DNA of 64,000 nt from CAYGAW01 sp964492135 (GCA_964492135.1 CAZBJW010000002.1:1-64000); one strand, 5' to 3'. Shown: positions 53,366 through 62,668, counted from the first letter of the stretch. The notes: generated from the sequence alone by a model not told the origin. A program made the numbers and translations.

Positions 53366-53968
53366 CTATGAGGCCATCCCGGTAAGAACAGCCCCTTGCG
53401 AGTGACGATGGAGGGACTGCTTCCTCCCTGCGTGGCAAGTCCGAGGAATGAACTATCCCGCGAAGGTGAACCCCTGACCAAGTAGCGTCTTCAACGATTC
53501 TGCGTTGACCACAGCGTGATCCTCATAGTCGGTATTCATCAGCACATGCACCTCACGGACTCTCTCAGCCAGGTTCTCGATCTTCGGCACCCACTCCTTC
53601 ATCTCTTCTTCACTGTAGAGGTATTTCGTTCGCTCATGAACGGTGACTCCCCTCTTCTCCCACGTCTCCTGCCTCCGCCCGTGGAGGCGAACATAGGATA
53701 GGTCTGGACTTGTCACCTCCGCGATAGGCGGAACGCTCGATTTATACCCCTGGGGCTCATCGACGCAGACATAGCTGATGCCGTAGCTCCTCAAGAAGCC
53801 CAACATATCCTCTCTGTTCTCTTCGTTCATCCATAGGTTATTGCGGATTTCAGCGAGCAAATGTTCGGGCCGGTTTGTACACCGTCATTCAAAAGCATTA
53901 CCCGAGATTCTCCCCTGCTTGAGGAACTCCTCCATCTCGTGTCGGGGTTAACCTCAACGCATGTTTGA
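53366..53968. repeat. 603-bp duplicated segment, copy 2
   Basis: Second copy of 35677-36279, 17689 bases away, in the same orientation. Flanking sequences differ on both sides: on the left the end of the DinB-like region, on the right unique sequence starting AGCGACTC. Copy 1 continues into repeat block 3, and copy 2 does not, so copy 2 may be the derived one. Confidence 0.9.
53453..53860 (-). pseudogene. C-terminal half of a DUF72 (YecE-like) protein, copy 2
   Basis: Identical 135-codon frame to the fragment at 35764-36171, within the duplicated segment. The N-terminal half of the TIM barrel is missing here too, so the truncation came before the duplication. Confidence 0.8.
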
Positions 53969-54245
53969 AGCGACTCTATATCAGATGGCCATCGCAATCC
54001 GCACAAGAGCGGTCTTTGACCCAGGGGACCCTACACACGAGCCGCAGGGTGTCATATCGATTCACCGGACCGAAGCCAAGCCCGATTGCCATTCGATTTC
54101 TTGCGAGCTATCATACTAGTCAACCAGAATGTCGCTACGATGTTCCACAGTGTTTTGATCTAACATATGTTAAGCTGTGGAGCGGTTGACGCTGCTGAAC
54201 CACCGAGGCTAGCTTTGTCGAGTTCTATTCCCGCCTTATCGATTC

Positions 54246-54274
54246 TTGACATCACTACAGCGCCTCGGTAGAAT
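54246..54274 (+). promoter_or_regulatory. promoter upstream of the first response regulator
   Basis: TTGACA (54246-54251) and TAGAAT (54269-54274) with a 17-base spacer. It leaves a leader of about 210 bases before ATG 54491. The interval 53969-54490 contains no gene that I can support. Confidence 0.6.
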
Positions 54275-54490
54275 GGTGCCAAAACCTGGTGGCTCGCACC
54301 TAACCATCGAAGCTAGGGGCAACGGTGCAACCGACGCCCTGGCAATCACAGCAAATCACAAGGGCTCGTCTCTTGAGACCGGCAGACGCACCAAGCGAAA
54401 GCCTGGCATCCGTGGTCTTTTCTCGCCCCTATCGAGGTGTGTTTGGGGTAGAGCCAATGACAGACAAGCCAAGTCAGGTGGGTAGTCAAA

Positions 54491-55183
54491 ATGATGCGCG
54501 CCAGAGTGCTACTTGTGACCGATGACCCCGAAATTGGACGTATCTGGGCCTATGCCTTGGGTGAAATGGGATCGGAGGTGGCCCTGGTAGGGTCCGCTGA
54601 GGAGGCCATCACCCACTGGACAGATGGAGTCTTCGACCTCATCCTCATCGATGTCCATACCCCCAAACTCGATGGCATCGACCTCTGCCGACGACTACGT
54701 GCCGAAGCCGTCAACCCTATCCTGCTAATGACACCTAGAGGGGGCGAGGCTCATATTCTGGAAGCCTATCAGGCAGGTGTGGATGAGTGCATCGTCAAGC
54801 CCATCAGCCCCGCTCTCTTCCTCACCAAGGTCAAAACCTGGCTCTGCCGCTCCTGGACCATCCCCACAGAGGCCCTCGATACCCTTCAGGTAGGTGATCT
54901 CTATCTAGACCCCGCCCGACGTCAACTGATAACCCCAACCGGATCCCTTGTCAAACTCACTAACCTGGAGTTCCGCCTCCTTCACCTTCTGATGAGCCAC
55001 CCAGGTCAGGTGCTTGGGTCAAATCTCATCATAGACCGTGTATGGGGCTACACTGGCGGTGGCGACACCGTTTTGCTCAAGAACGTGGTTTACCGCCTCC
55101 GCCGCAAGATAGAGCCTGACCCCAGCCAGCCCCGCTACATCCAGACCGTGGCTGGAGAGGGTTACACCTTCCAGCCGAAGTAA
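54491..55183 (+). CDS. OmpR/PhoB-type response regulator
   Basis: 230 residues. Receiver domain 3-115: acidic pair in VTDDPE, phospho-accepting Asp54 in LILIDVHTPKLDG, Thr81 and Lys103 (IVKP) all present. Winged-helix DNA-binding domain 130-229: LTNLEFRLLHLLMSHPGQVL, IIDRVWGYTGGGDTVLLKNV, YRLRRKIEPDPSQPRYIQTV. No histidine kinase is encoded nearby, so it is an orphan here. Five tandem TTGYGACC-like sites begin 98 bases after its stop, before the next gene, and a paralogous module follows at 57526. Confidence 0.93.
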   Translation: MMRARVLLVTDDPEIGRIWAYALGEMGSEVALVGSAEEAITHWTDGVFDLILIDVHTPKLDGIDLCRRLRAEAVNPILLMTPRGGEAHILEAYQAGVDECIVKPISPALFLTKVKTWLCRSWTIPTEALDTLQVGDLYLDPARRQLITPTGSLVKLTNLEFRLLHLLMSHPGQVLGSNLIIDRVWGYTGGGDTVLLKNVVYRLRRKIEPDPSQPRYIQTVAGEGYTFQPK

Positions 55184-55280
55184 CCTCCTCCCCTTTCTTT
55201 CCCCTCAATTGGCGCCGGCATTTGGCAGCCCGATCACTGGCGCTTCCCAGATAAGACCAGAACACCTGTCAGACACAAAA

Positions 55281-55357
55281 TTGCGACCGAGAAGGCCATT
55301 TTTGCGACCGGTACGACCACTTTTGTGACCAGTTTTGTGACCTGGGTATGGTACCAT
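55281..55357 (+). promoter_or_regulatory. five tandem response-regulator-like sites and promoter
   Basis: Direct repeats of TTGYGACC: TTGCGACC at 55281 and 55302, TACGACC at 55311, TTGTGACC at 55323 and 55335. GACC starts are spaced 21, 8, 13 and 12 bases, close to one helical turn. A -10-like TGGTACCAT (55350-55357) follows with no -35 box, as expected for an activator-dependent promoter. OmpR/PhoB-type regulators bind direct repeats of about 11 bp. The same arrangement occurs at 58310-58386. Confidence 0.65.
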
Positions 55358-55363
55358 ATTGTG

Positions 55364-55506
55364 GTGATTGAATAGCCAAGAACTACATGGACCGCTTGTC
55401 ACTGCAATCGTATCCAGGAGGCGATGAAACAGGGCCTGTAAATGGTCACTTGGGCCTTGGGGAGCCAACAGTGAAACCGACCTGGGAAAAAGGTCGGTTT
55501 TTATTT
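55364..55506 (+). ncRNA. possible short leader or small RNA before the surface-protein gene
   Basis: Transcription from the promoter at 55352 would reach a strong intrinsic terminator at 55474-55506 after about 140 bases, before the surface-protein ATG at 55660. Within the segment TCACTG (about 55399) can pair with CAGTGA (about 55469), closing a structure with an inner GGCC/GGCC pairing. It may be an attenuated leader or a stand-alone RNA. I do not recognise a known riboswitch. Confidence 0.4.
55474..55506 (+). terminator. intrinsic terminator
   Basis: AAACCGACCT and AGGTCGGTTT form a 10-bp perfect stem with a 7-base loop, followed by TTATTT. This is the best intrinsic terminator in the window. 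It lies between the tandem-site promoter and the exported-protein gene. Confidence 0.85.
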
Positions 55507-55659
55507 GCACCAGGATATTTTGCCTGATACCTGAGAGGAGGTGATAACGATAAGATCATTTAGGCCGCGGAAAAAAGTGGGGTCCTCTATAACTGGCAGA
55601 TGAGCCTACGCTAACAAACATCACCAGTCAATCAGAAAAACCGAAAGGAAGAAACAATC

Positions 55660-57294
55660 ATGACTATCAAGAATATGACTAGTCGGAGTCTTATAGCAAC
55701 GGTGGGTCTTGTGCTGTTAGCCATAAGCCTGCTAAGCGTCACCGTCGCGCTGGCGGATACCCTTGTCTATGACGGCGACATCTTAACCGCCGGTACACAA
55801 ACAACGGTCAGCCTCGGCAACCGCACACCGGGCGAGGAGATCTCCCAGACGATCGAAGTCAAATTGATCTGCGATACCAAGAACCACGCCGACCGCGGCA
55901 CCACGGTGACGGTGCAGAAGGGCCCGGCCTCATCCGTTCCTGCTGGCGGAGCGCTTAGCATGGGTAGCGTCGTGTTCACAATCCCGAATGATTGGCCCCT
56001 GGACACAGCCGGGTCGGGCACGAATTGTGCAAGCCCAGCGGAAACCCTCACCGCGACCACCCCTGTTACGATTACCGCGCCTTCTTCTCCTGGCTCCTAT
56101 ACCTACGAACTGGCACTCGACAAGAGTGTCAGTGACGGAGCACCAGGCCACGTAAAGGACCCAAATCCGCCTAAACTCACTTTTACCCTAACTATCCCAG
56201 CCCCGTCCGACACCACGCCGCCGACGATCACCTGTACGGTTCCCAGTCAGACAGTTTGGTCCGGCACGGACGTTACTGTCCCTTGCACCGCTTCGGATAG
56301 CGGCTCAGGCTTGGCTAACTCCGCTGATGCCAGCTTCGACCTGACCACCAGTGTGGCGGCAGGCACAGAAACGGCCAGTGCTCTCACCACTTCCCGAACG
56401 GTCTGCGATAATGCCGCAAACTGTGCTACCGCTGGCCCCTACACCTTCAAGGTCGATAAGAAGGCCCCCGTAGTGAGCTGCGGCTCTGCCGATAACATCT
56501 GGCACGCCACCGACCAGTCGGTCACCTGCACCGCTACCGACAGCGGCTCGGGCTTGGCCAACTCCGCCGATGCCAGCTTCGACCTGACCACCAGCGTGGC
56601 GGCCAACGTCGAGACCAACAGCGCCTACACCAACAGCAAGGCAGTCCTCGATGCCGTAGGCAACAGCACCACCGCCGGCCCTGTCGGCCCCTTCAAGATC
56701 GACAAGAAGCCGCCCAGCATCACACTCACCACCCCCTCCGATGGCGCTACCTATACACTCAAACAGGCAGCCGCGGCTAACTATAGCTGTGCTGATGACG
56801 GCTCGGGTGTGGCTTCGTGTTCCGGCCCCGTGCCCAACGGCAGCAACATCGACACCGGCTCAGTGGGAGCAAAGACCTTCACAGTGACTGCCACGGACAA
56901 TGCCGGAAACACGACGACGGAGACGACAACCTACTATGTCGCTTACGCCTTCGGCGGCATCCTCCAGCCCATCAATGCGGACGGAAGCAGCATCTTCAAG
57001 TTGGGCAGCACCATACCGGTCAAATTCCAGTTGCGAGATGCGCATGGAAACTTTGTCACCAATGCGGTGGCGAAGATTTACGTGAAGAAGATAAGCAATG
57101 GCGTGAATGGGACAGTCTGGGAGGACGCGGTTTCAACCAGCGCCGCCACGACCGGCAATTTCTTCCGCTACGATTACACCAGCAACCAATACATCTTCAA
57201 CCTGGCCACAAAACCCCTATCCGCCGGAACGTGGCAAATCAGAATCGAACTGGATGATGGCACATCACGATCTGTGGACATAAGCCTCAGGTAG
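55660..57294 (+). CDS. exported repeat-containing surface protein
   Basis: 544 residues. Signal peptide with hydrophobic core TVGLVLLAISLLSVTVALA, cleavage expected after about residue 32. Then Ser/Thr-rich beta domains. Two near-identical Ig-like repeats contain DSGSGLANSADASFDLTTSV (about residues 215 and 295), 240 bases apart in the DNA. A C-terminal domain has FGGILQPINADGSSIFKLGS and TIPVKFQLRDAHGNFV, seen in secreted bacterial proteins with this PxKF-type module. No anchor is visible. GAAAGGAAG precedes the ATG. The upstream tandem sites suggest control by the linked response regulator. Confidence 0.82.
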   Translation: MTIKNMTSRSLIATVGLVLLAISLLSVTVALADTLVYDGDILTAGTQTTVSLGNRTPGEEISQTIEVKLICDTKNHADRGTTVTVQKGPASSVPAGGALSMGSVVFTIPNDWPLDTAGSGTNCASPAETLTATTPVTITAPSSPGSYTYELALDKSVSDGAPGHVKDPNPPKLTFTLTIPAPSDTTPPTITCTVPSQTVWSGTDVTVPCTASDSGSGLANSADASFDLTTSVAAGTETASALTTSRTVCDNAANCATAGPYTFKVDKKAPVVSCGSADNIWHATDQSVTCTATDSGSGLANSADASFDLTTSVAANVETNSAYTNSKAVLDAVGNSTTAGPVGPFKIDKKPPSITLTTPSDGATYTLKQAAAANYSCADDGSGVASCSGPVPNGSNIDTGSVGAKTFTVTATDNAGNTTTETTTYYVAYAFGGILQPINADGSSIFKLGSTIPVKFQLRDAHGNFVTNAVAKIYVKKISNGVNGTVWEDAVSTSAATTGNFFRYDYTSNQYIFNLATKPLSAGTWQIRIELDDGTSRSVDISLR

Positions 57295-57525
57295 GAGGTT
57301 TGCTGCGGCCAGCCCAAGAGTAAGCGCAAACTTCAAGTTCACGAAGTAGGAGGAAGAGCCTTGCTTTACCGGGGAGTGCCGGTCGTGAGCCGGCGCTCCC
57401 CACCTCTCTGGAATGGCAGCTTCCAGAGCGCGCTGAGGTGGCAAGCGATCGCTTGCCGCTTTGCCTAATCGGTTTTTGCGTATCCTAACCAGAAGTAAGA
57501 CTAAGGAGTAGTGGGTGCTTAGACA

Positions 57526-58227
57526 ATGAACGCCAGAACGTTGCTCGTTAGCGACGACCCCGAAACAGCAAAGATTTGGGCCTACACCTTGGGTGAAATG
57601 GGGGTGCAGGCTGTCCTGGCAGGATCGGCCCAAGAAGCCTTAGACCGATGGGCGGAGGGCGTATGCGACCTGATCCTCATCGATGTTCATACCCCCCAAC
57701 TCGATGGGATCGACCTTTGCCGAAGGTTACGAGCCGAGACCGTCAACCCTATCCTGCTATTCACTCCCACCGCTGATGAGGCTCATCTCCAAGAGGCCTA
57801 TCAGGCAGGCGTGGATGAGTGTATCGTCAAGCCCATCGATCCCACCCTTTTCCGAGCCAAGGTGAGGGCTTGGCTCCGTCGCTCCTAGACGGCCCCAGCA
57901 GGGGGGCAGGCGTAAGCCCTGGATAGCCTTCAGGTGGGCGATCTCCGGTTAGCCCCCGCCCGACGAGAAGTGATCACCACAACCGGATCGGCTGTCAAAC
58001 TCACCAACCTGGAGTTCCGCCTCCTTCACCTTCTGATGAGCCACCCAGGTCAGGTGCTTGGGTCAAATCTCATCATAGACCGTGTATGGGGCTACACCGG
58101 CGGTGGCGACACCGTTTTGCTCAAAAACCTGGTTTACTGCCTCCGTCGCAAGATAGAGCCCGACCCCAGCCAACCCCGCTACATCCAAACGGTGGCTGGA
58201 GAGGGTTACTCTTTCCAGCCGAATTGA
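57526..58227 (+). pseudogene. second OmpR-type response regulator, split by in-frame stops
   Basis: Paralogue of 54491-55183. The receiver (57526-57885) is intact with VSDDPE, LIDVHTPQLDG and IVKP. The frame then meets TAG (57886-57888) and a TAA about 24 bases later, in the linker. The winged-helix domain resumes in the same frame and is open to 58227 (LTNLEFRLLHLLMSHPGQVL). From about 57995 to 58220 it is almost identical in DNA to the first copy, whereas the receiver is much more diverged. Either two separate proteins or a pseudogene; a GTG at 57934 lacks a ribosome site. Confidence 0.75.
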
Positions 58228-58309
58228 CTTTCTTGCTTCTCTTTTCCCTCACCGTGCCTGAAACCCCGACTTCCCCCGGATGAGGAAAGACAGCCCACCA
58301 TCCAGAAAA

Positions 58310-58386
58310 TTGCGACCAGAAAGGCCATTTTGCGACCGGCTGCGACCACTTTTGAGACCGGTTCTGCGACTCGGATGTGGTATAGT
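58310..58386 (+). promoter_or_regulatory. five tandem response-regulator-like sites and promoter, second copy
   Basis: TTGCGACC at 58310 and 58330, TGCGACC at 58341, TTGAGACC at 58352 and TCTGCGAC at 58363, with GAC starts spaced 20, 10, 12 and 12 bases. An extended -10 TGGTATAGT (58378-58386) follows without a -35 box. The order, number and spacing match 55281-55357. The next gene starts 56 bases downstream. Confidence 0.65.
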
Positions 58387-58441
58387 TCCAATTGGCCACC
58401 GGGGAGCCTGGTAGATACCACTTACCACTGGAGGATGAACG

Positions 58442-59074
58442 ATGAAGGGAACCAGATCAATGTGGTTTCTTTGCCTGTTCGCGCTGATCTTTCTATTGTC
58501 AGCCTGTCAAACTACCCGCATTCAAGAAACGCAGTCTGAAGGGCTGCAAATATACACTGGTAAAGGGCTCTCGCTTCAGTACCCAGCCAATGCCCGGGTA
58601 GAAAGCGTTTCTACAGACCCTGCTGCAAAGGATGAGATTCACATTGTCGGCCCCGAGGCTTGGGTCAAACCAGGTGATGCGGATTGGGTCTACAGTGGCC
58701 CAGCCTATGAAATGATCATACAAACCCACGACAACCCTGATAGGCTGGATGCAGAAGCGTGGGCCCGGAACCATATCCTGACCTCTTGGCAACAGGCTAA
58801 GGAGCAGGGTGAGCCGATTATGGGGCCACCTGTATCTGAGAACGGAGAGATCATTGAACAACAGGTGGGTCGTTTGACTGTGGCCGGCCACGCCGCTTTC
58901 TGGGCCAACTTCTTGGCTGGTGACTCCTATCGCCGGACGTTCTTCCTGGCCAACAAGTGTCAGGTTGCAGCACTGAGTTTCTACGACTATCCCTTGGAAA
59001 ATCAGCCACTGGCGATGGTTCAAGAGGATGTATATGCGTTGATGATGAGCACATTTCGCTTCGAGAACAGGTGA
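58442..59074 (+). CDS. lipoprotein of unknown function
   Basis: 210 residues, ATG preceded by GGAGG. Lipoprotein signal with lipobox LLSAC at about 18-22. The mature part contains a GLSLQYPANARVESV strand pattern seen in PsbP/DUF1795-like lipoproteins, and ends DVYALMMSTFRFE. Directly behind the second tandem-site promoter, so probably in the same regulon as the exported protein at 55660. I assign no activity. Confidence 0.8.
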   Translation: MKGTRSMWFLCLFALIFLLSACQTTRIQETQSEGLQIYTGKGLSLQYPANARVESVSTDPAAKDEIHIVGPEAWVKPGDADWVYSGPAYEMIIQTHDNPDRLDAEAWARNHILTSWQQAKEQGEPIMGPPVSENGEIIEQQVGRLTVAGHAAFWANFLAGDSYRRTFFLANKCQVAALSFYDYPLENQPLAMVQEDVYALMMSTFRFENR

Positions 59075-59273
59075 ACGTGAATGACCTTGGCTTGAGAGCC
59101 GCCATTTCGACGAACGGCCTGTTGCTGCCTCGGGTTTCACCAAATCAGGCCAGGAACCAGAGCCGTTATTCCTATCCCAGGGCTCGGTGACGCTCGATAA
59201 GACACCCGGCCCCGAACAGAGATGAGGCAGTGCTGCAACTTACAGGCTCCAAGACGTGTTGGCCTCTATCGCT

Positions 59274-59300
59274 CTGTCCAACTGAGGGGAAATTGGACAG
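59274..59300 (+). promoter_or_regulatory. hairpin in the leader of the beta-propeller lipoprotein gene
   Basis: A perfect 8-bp stem CTGTCCAA / TTGGACAG with an 11-base loop lies about 100 bases upstream of the start codon. No U-tract follows, so it is not an obvious terminator. It could be an mRNA structure or a protein-binding palindrome. Confidence 0.4.
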
Positions 59301-59402
59301 GAGGAAGAATCATGAGATAGGTGAGCAAGAAGAATGGGAATCTACAAGTCCATTTGGTTTGTTGCGCCGATCTCTCAAAAGCAGCAAAGGAGGTATGTTC
59401 CA

Positions 59403-61709
59403 ATGAAAGCGAAGCAGTTTGGTTTCTTCGTATTCAGCGTGGCGATGGTAGTGGCTATAGTCTTGGCTGGATGCAGACCTTCGAGGCCGTCGCCGATTCC
59501 CTCCGAGGTGCCTAGTCCGACAGCCCTGGTGCCGACAGCCACTCCACCGCAAATGATACCTCCTACTGTCACCCCTTCTCCCACTCCGGCCGTCGCCCCC
59601 GGTATCCTACACCTTGATTGCTCCAGCGTTACCCCCTTTGCCCCTGGCTGCCTGGACCAGGCCCGTCCGCCTGAACTGGCCTCTATGGTTACGTTCCTCG
59701 GCATAATCCCGCCTCCCGGTCCGGTGACCGTCGCCGCCTGGAGCCCGGACGGAACTCGCCTGGCCTATACCTCGGTCAACCCCGATGGCTGGAGCAGGGT
59801 GCAGGTACGCCAGTCGCCCGATTTCGGCCTGGTGAGCCGATGGCGAGCAGCGTTCGTCTCTGACCTGATCTGGATACCCAGCGGGGAGGCGTTGCTCTTC
59901 GTCTTCGACCGAGGCGACACCACGAGCATAGGCCTGGCTCGCCTCGGAGAGGCCGACTGGCAAGACCTATTGCCTGGAGGGAAGGCTGTTTTGGCTGTGA
60001 GCCTGGCCAAGAACTTCGTGAACTGGTCGGACGAAGATGTCCTCACCTTCCAAGTGGGCTGCGGCACCGGCTGTTCGACCCTCTATGCCCTGGAGATTGC
60101 CACTGGCGACCTGCGTCCGCTGGTCAACGCGTGGGGTGAACCTGACGCCCCTTATGCTAACGTCTTCGCCACCGTCTACCTTTTCAGCCCCAACCAGCGC
60201 TGGCTGGCCGCGACTAACTGGGGCACCGGCCTGCCCAAGGCGATGGTACTGGAGTGGCCCGGCCCCGCTGAGTCCCTCGACCTCTCGGCTCGCCTCGACG
60301 ACCGATACACCGAGGCCCAATCTTGGATGGGTGGTTCCCTGGCCTTCGTCGCTTATCCGCCCGGTGAGCCAGATGACTGGCCCCTCCCGCTGCAACCCGC
60401 TCTATACATCTGGGATGGGGACACTGAGGTGATGCGCCGCGTGGCATCGGGCGCTCTCCGCGCCCTCTTCTCTCCTAACAGCGATCGTCTGGCGGTTCTC
60501 TTCGTGGGGGAGCCCCGGACAAATGAAAAGGGGCAGATCGAATCCGATGGCTCTGTGCCACACCTGGGCCTCTTTAACTGGCCCGAGGGCCGGCTTCTGG
60601 CAACCTATCCGGTGAGCACAAAGGGTATCAGTGATCTCTTCGACTTGTGGCGTCTGCCAACACCGATATGGGCGCGTCACGGCAGAGCGCTGGCCTTCCA
60701 GCCGGCAGAGGGCGGCCTGGCCTTGATGGGCCAGGACGGGGATGTGTGGCCCATTCTGACAGGCAAAGTGGTGAACTGGGTCGACTGGGGCGACGACAAC
60801 TTGGCGCTGCTCTTGGATGAAGAGATATGGCTAGTGAGAGGGTCGGTGCAAATGCCGACATCTGGCACTCGCACCTACACCGACGCTGTTCTGGGTATCG
60901 CCTTGGATATCCCGGCCAAGTGGGAGGTATACGGCTTTCAAGGTGCAGAGGCCCATATTGTGGCCCTAGATACGATAGGCACGGCGCAGGGTGTCCTCAC
61001 CTTTTCGGTCATCGGTCCTGACACACTAGACTCGACCCTGGAGGAGGTGAAACGCGGAGCCTGGGGGCCGCACATCCGCGCAGTAGAGTCAGTGCACCTG
61101 GGCGAGTTTGAGGCTCTGCGCCTGGAATTGACGCCAGGGGAAGAGCGACCGCCGGTGGTCTGGCTGCTGGTAACCCCGTCGGGCCTGGGGATGGGCTTCA
61201 CCCCTGACAACGACCTTGCTCTCGCTGAGCCAATGTTGGCCACGCTGAAGGCTGTGCCTGTCCTAGAACCGTGGGAGGCCATCACGCCCACGCCGTCAAC
61301 AGGCGATGATCTAAAAAGGGCACGTGAAGACCTGATCGCCTTCTTCTCGCTGCTGCACGCCCAGCGCTACGGCGAGGCCACCAACTACTATGGCGGCACT
61401 TATGATATTCTCAGAGATTGGAACCCAACGGTCGCTCGAGACGATCGCGCCACACTCTTCAAAAACGGATGCACCATCAACCGCCTAATGTGTCTCAGGA
61501 TAAGGACAATCGTGCGCGAAGAGCAGGTGTCACCGACTGAGCTCAGATTTACAGTTGAGTTCATGAATGATGATGGAACTCTATTCGTGCTTGGTCCGTG
61601 TTGCGGGGCGACTGAAGAGGAGATTCCTCCGCAAACAGAATTCACATTTTCAGTGAAGAAGGTTGATGGTAGGTGCCTCGTTCAAGATTTGCCAGTTTAT
61701 GTACCTTAA
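59403..61709 (+). CDS. lipoprotein with TolB/WD40-like beta-propeller region
   Basis: 768 residues from ATG 59403, with AAAGGAGG upstream; the longer frame from 59334 has no ribosome site. The lipobox IVLAGC is followed by a long Pro/Thr/Ser linker (TPPQMIPPTVTPSPTPAVAP), typical of Chloroflexota exported proteins. The central part has propeller motifs (AAWSPDGTRLAYTS, LFSPNQRWLAATNW, LFSPNSDRLAVLFV). The C-terminal 150 residues include a DUF4878-like ending (YYGGTYDILRDWNP). Probably a cell-surface binding or sensing protein. Confidence 0.82.
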   Translation: MKAKQFGFFVFSVAMVVAIVLAGCRPSRPSPIPSEVPSPTALVPTATPPQMIPPTVTPSPTPAVAPGILHLDCSSVTPFAPGCLDQARPPELASMVTFLGIIPPPGPVTVAAWSPDGTRLAYTSVNPDGWSRVQVRQSPDFGLVSRWRAAFVSDLIWIPSGEALLFVFDRGDTTSIGLARLGEADWQDLLPGGKAVLAVSLAKNFVNWSDEDVLTFQVGCGTGCSTLYALEIATGDLRPLVNAWGEPDAPYANVFATVYLFSPNQRWLAATNWGTGLPKAMVLEWPGPAESLDLSARLDDRYTEAQSWMGGSLAFVAYPPGEPDDWPLPLQPALYIWDGDTEVMRRVASGALRALFSPNSDRLAVLFVGEPRTNEKGQIESDGSVPHLGLFNWPEGRLLATYPVSTKGISDLFDLWRLPTPIWARHGRALAFQPAEGGLALMGQDGDVWPILTGKVVNWVDWGDDNLALLLDEEIWLVRGSVQMPTSGTRTYTDAVLGIALDIPAKWEVYGFQGAEAHIVALDTIGTAQGVLTFSVIGPDTLDSTLEEVKRGAWGPHIRAVESVHLGEFEALRLELTPGEERPPVVWLLVTPSGLGMGFTPDNDLALAEPMLATLKAVPVLEPWEAITPTPSTGDDLKRAREDLIAFFSLLHAQRYGEATNYYGGTYDILRDWNPTVARDDRATLFKNGCTINRLMCLRIRTIVREEQVSPTELRFTVEFMNDDGTLFVLGPCCGATEEEIPPQTEFTFSVKKVDGRCLVQDLPVYVP

Positions 61710-61737
61710 CAAGCTTAGTGACTGGAGGTACCTGAAT

Positions 61738-61965
61738 GTGATTAGCATTGACTGGACAGTGCGTGCGGCGCAGGCTGCAAACTTTCTCATCCTGGCAGGG
61801 TGGCTGGTTCTGGTCATCGCGGCCCTGACACGCCTTCGCCGCTGTCAATTGGACGAGGCTGCGCGTGTTCTGTGGGTGGTGGTCGTCGTCCTAGTCCCAT
61901 TTATGGGGGCATTAGCGTTCTTCATAGTGAGTCCTGGAAGGCCGCGGCCGGGTGAAAAGCAGTGA
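61738..61965 (+). CDS. small PLDc_N-type membrane protein
   Basis: 75 residues from GTG 61738 with GGAGG nine bases upstream. Two hydrophobic helices (AANFLILAGWLVLVIAALTR and VLWVVVVVLVPFMGALAFFI) flank a short polar segment, the layout of the phospholipase-D N-terminal-like (PLDc_N) two-helix proteins. An upstream ATG at 61663 would overlap the lipoprotein gene and is less likely. Confidence 0.7.
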   Translation: MISIDWTVRAAQAANFLILAGWLVLVIAALTRLRRCQLDEAARVLWVVVVVLVPFMGALAFFIVSPGRPRPGEKQ

Positions 61966-62113
61966 CCTTGGCCCACTTAGCATTGGCGCCGTTCCTGCGG
62001 CCCTGCAGCACTTTTGCGCCATCCCGTTTTCCAGGCACACCATTCTTTGACAGAAGACAAGCCATGCGCAACGGTGATCGGATGAATCCCTATGCAGTAT
62101 GGAGGGAAGGCAA

Positions 62114-62248
62114 ATGAAGACGAAAGCCATAGTGGTGGTGGGTGGAGCCTTGACCACCCTATTCTCAGGGGCTATTGCTTTTGTGATCTTGGACAACATC
62201 TATTGGAGCAACTTGCCCTTGCTGCAGACTGGGCTGGCACCGTACTAA
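62114..62248 (+). CDS. small membrane protein, possibly frameshifted
   Basis: 44 codons from ATG 62114 with GGAGGGAAGG upstream; one hydrophobic helix (AIVVVGGALTTLFSGAIAFV). Just after, in the +1 or -1 frame, VLIALWAVGGGLGAYVTRIC gives a second helix ending at 62316. This suggests an original two-helix protein of about 70 residues broken by a frameshift near 62240. I do not recognise the family. Confidence 0.45.
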   Translation: MKTKAIVVVGGALTTLFSGAIAFVILDNIYWSNLPLLQTGLAPY

Positions 62249-62668
62249 TCGCTCTTTGGGCGGTCGGTGGGGGATTAGGCGCTTACGTGACGCGAATTTG
62301 CCTCTTGCGTCGGTAGCCTCGCTTCCCCTTTCATCAACACACCCTCGCCCCCCGTGCCTGGACTACAGCTTTGCTCACACGGGGGAGAGGACCTCTCGGC
62401 CACTGCAAGACACTAGTGGCTCATCGTACAACTTCGACATCGCAGTACGGCAGATACCCGTGCGTCTCTCTCCCAAGAGGTTGAAGGCAAGGATCGCCGA
62501 GAAGGCTGAGCGATACACCTTACATGAGGTAGAATTGCTAGCGTCGTGGTTCTCAGAAACGCGCCACTCTCTTCTTGCTAGGCACTTGCTGATCTCGTCA
62601 CGGAGGGTGAGATGATCGACTAGAAACCCTGCTCGCGGCTAGCAACGCAGCCGAGCGTCCCGCTTCAC
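62249..62668. other. 420 bases without an assignable gene
   Basis: It contains the out-of-frame tail of the preceding small protein, then sequence in which the frame reading RLSPKRLKARIAEKAERYTL (about 62460-62520) looks coding-like but matches nothing I know. Confidence 0.35.

Noticed and set aside
55364..55506. Cyclic-di-GMP or other known riboswitch in the leader
   Set aside because: The conserved core strings of the known classes are not present.
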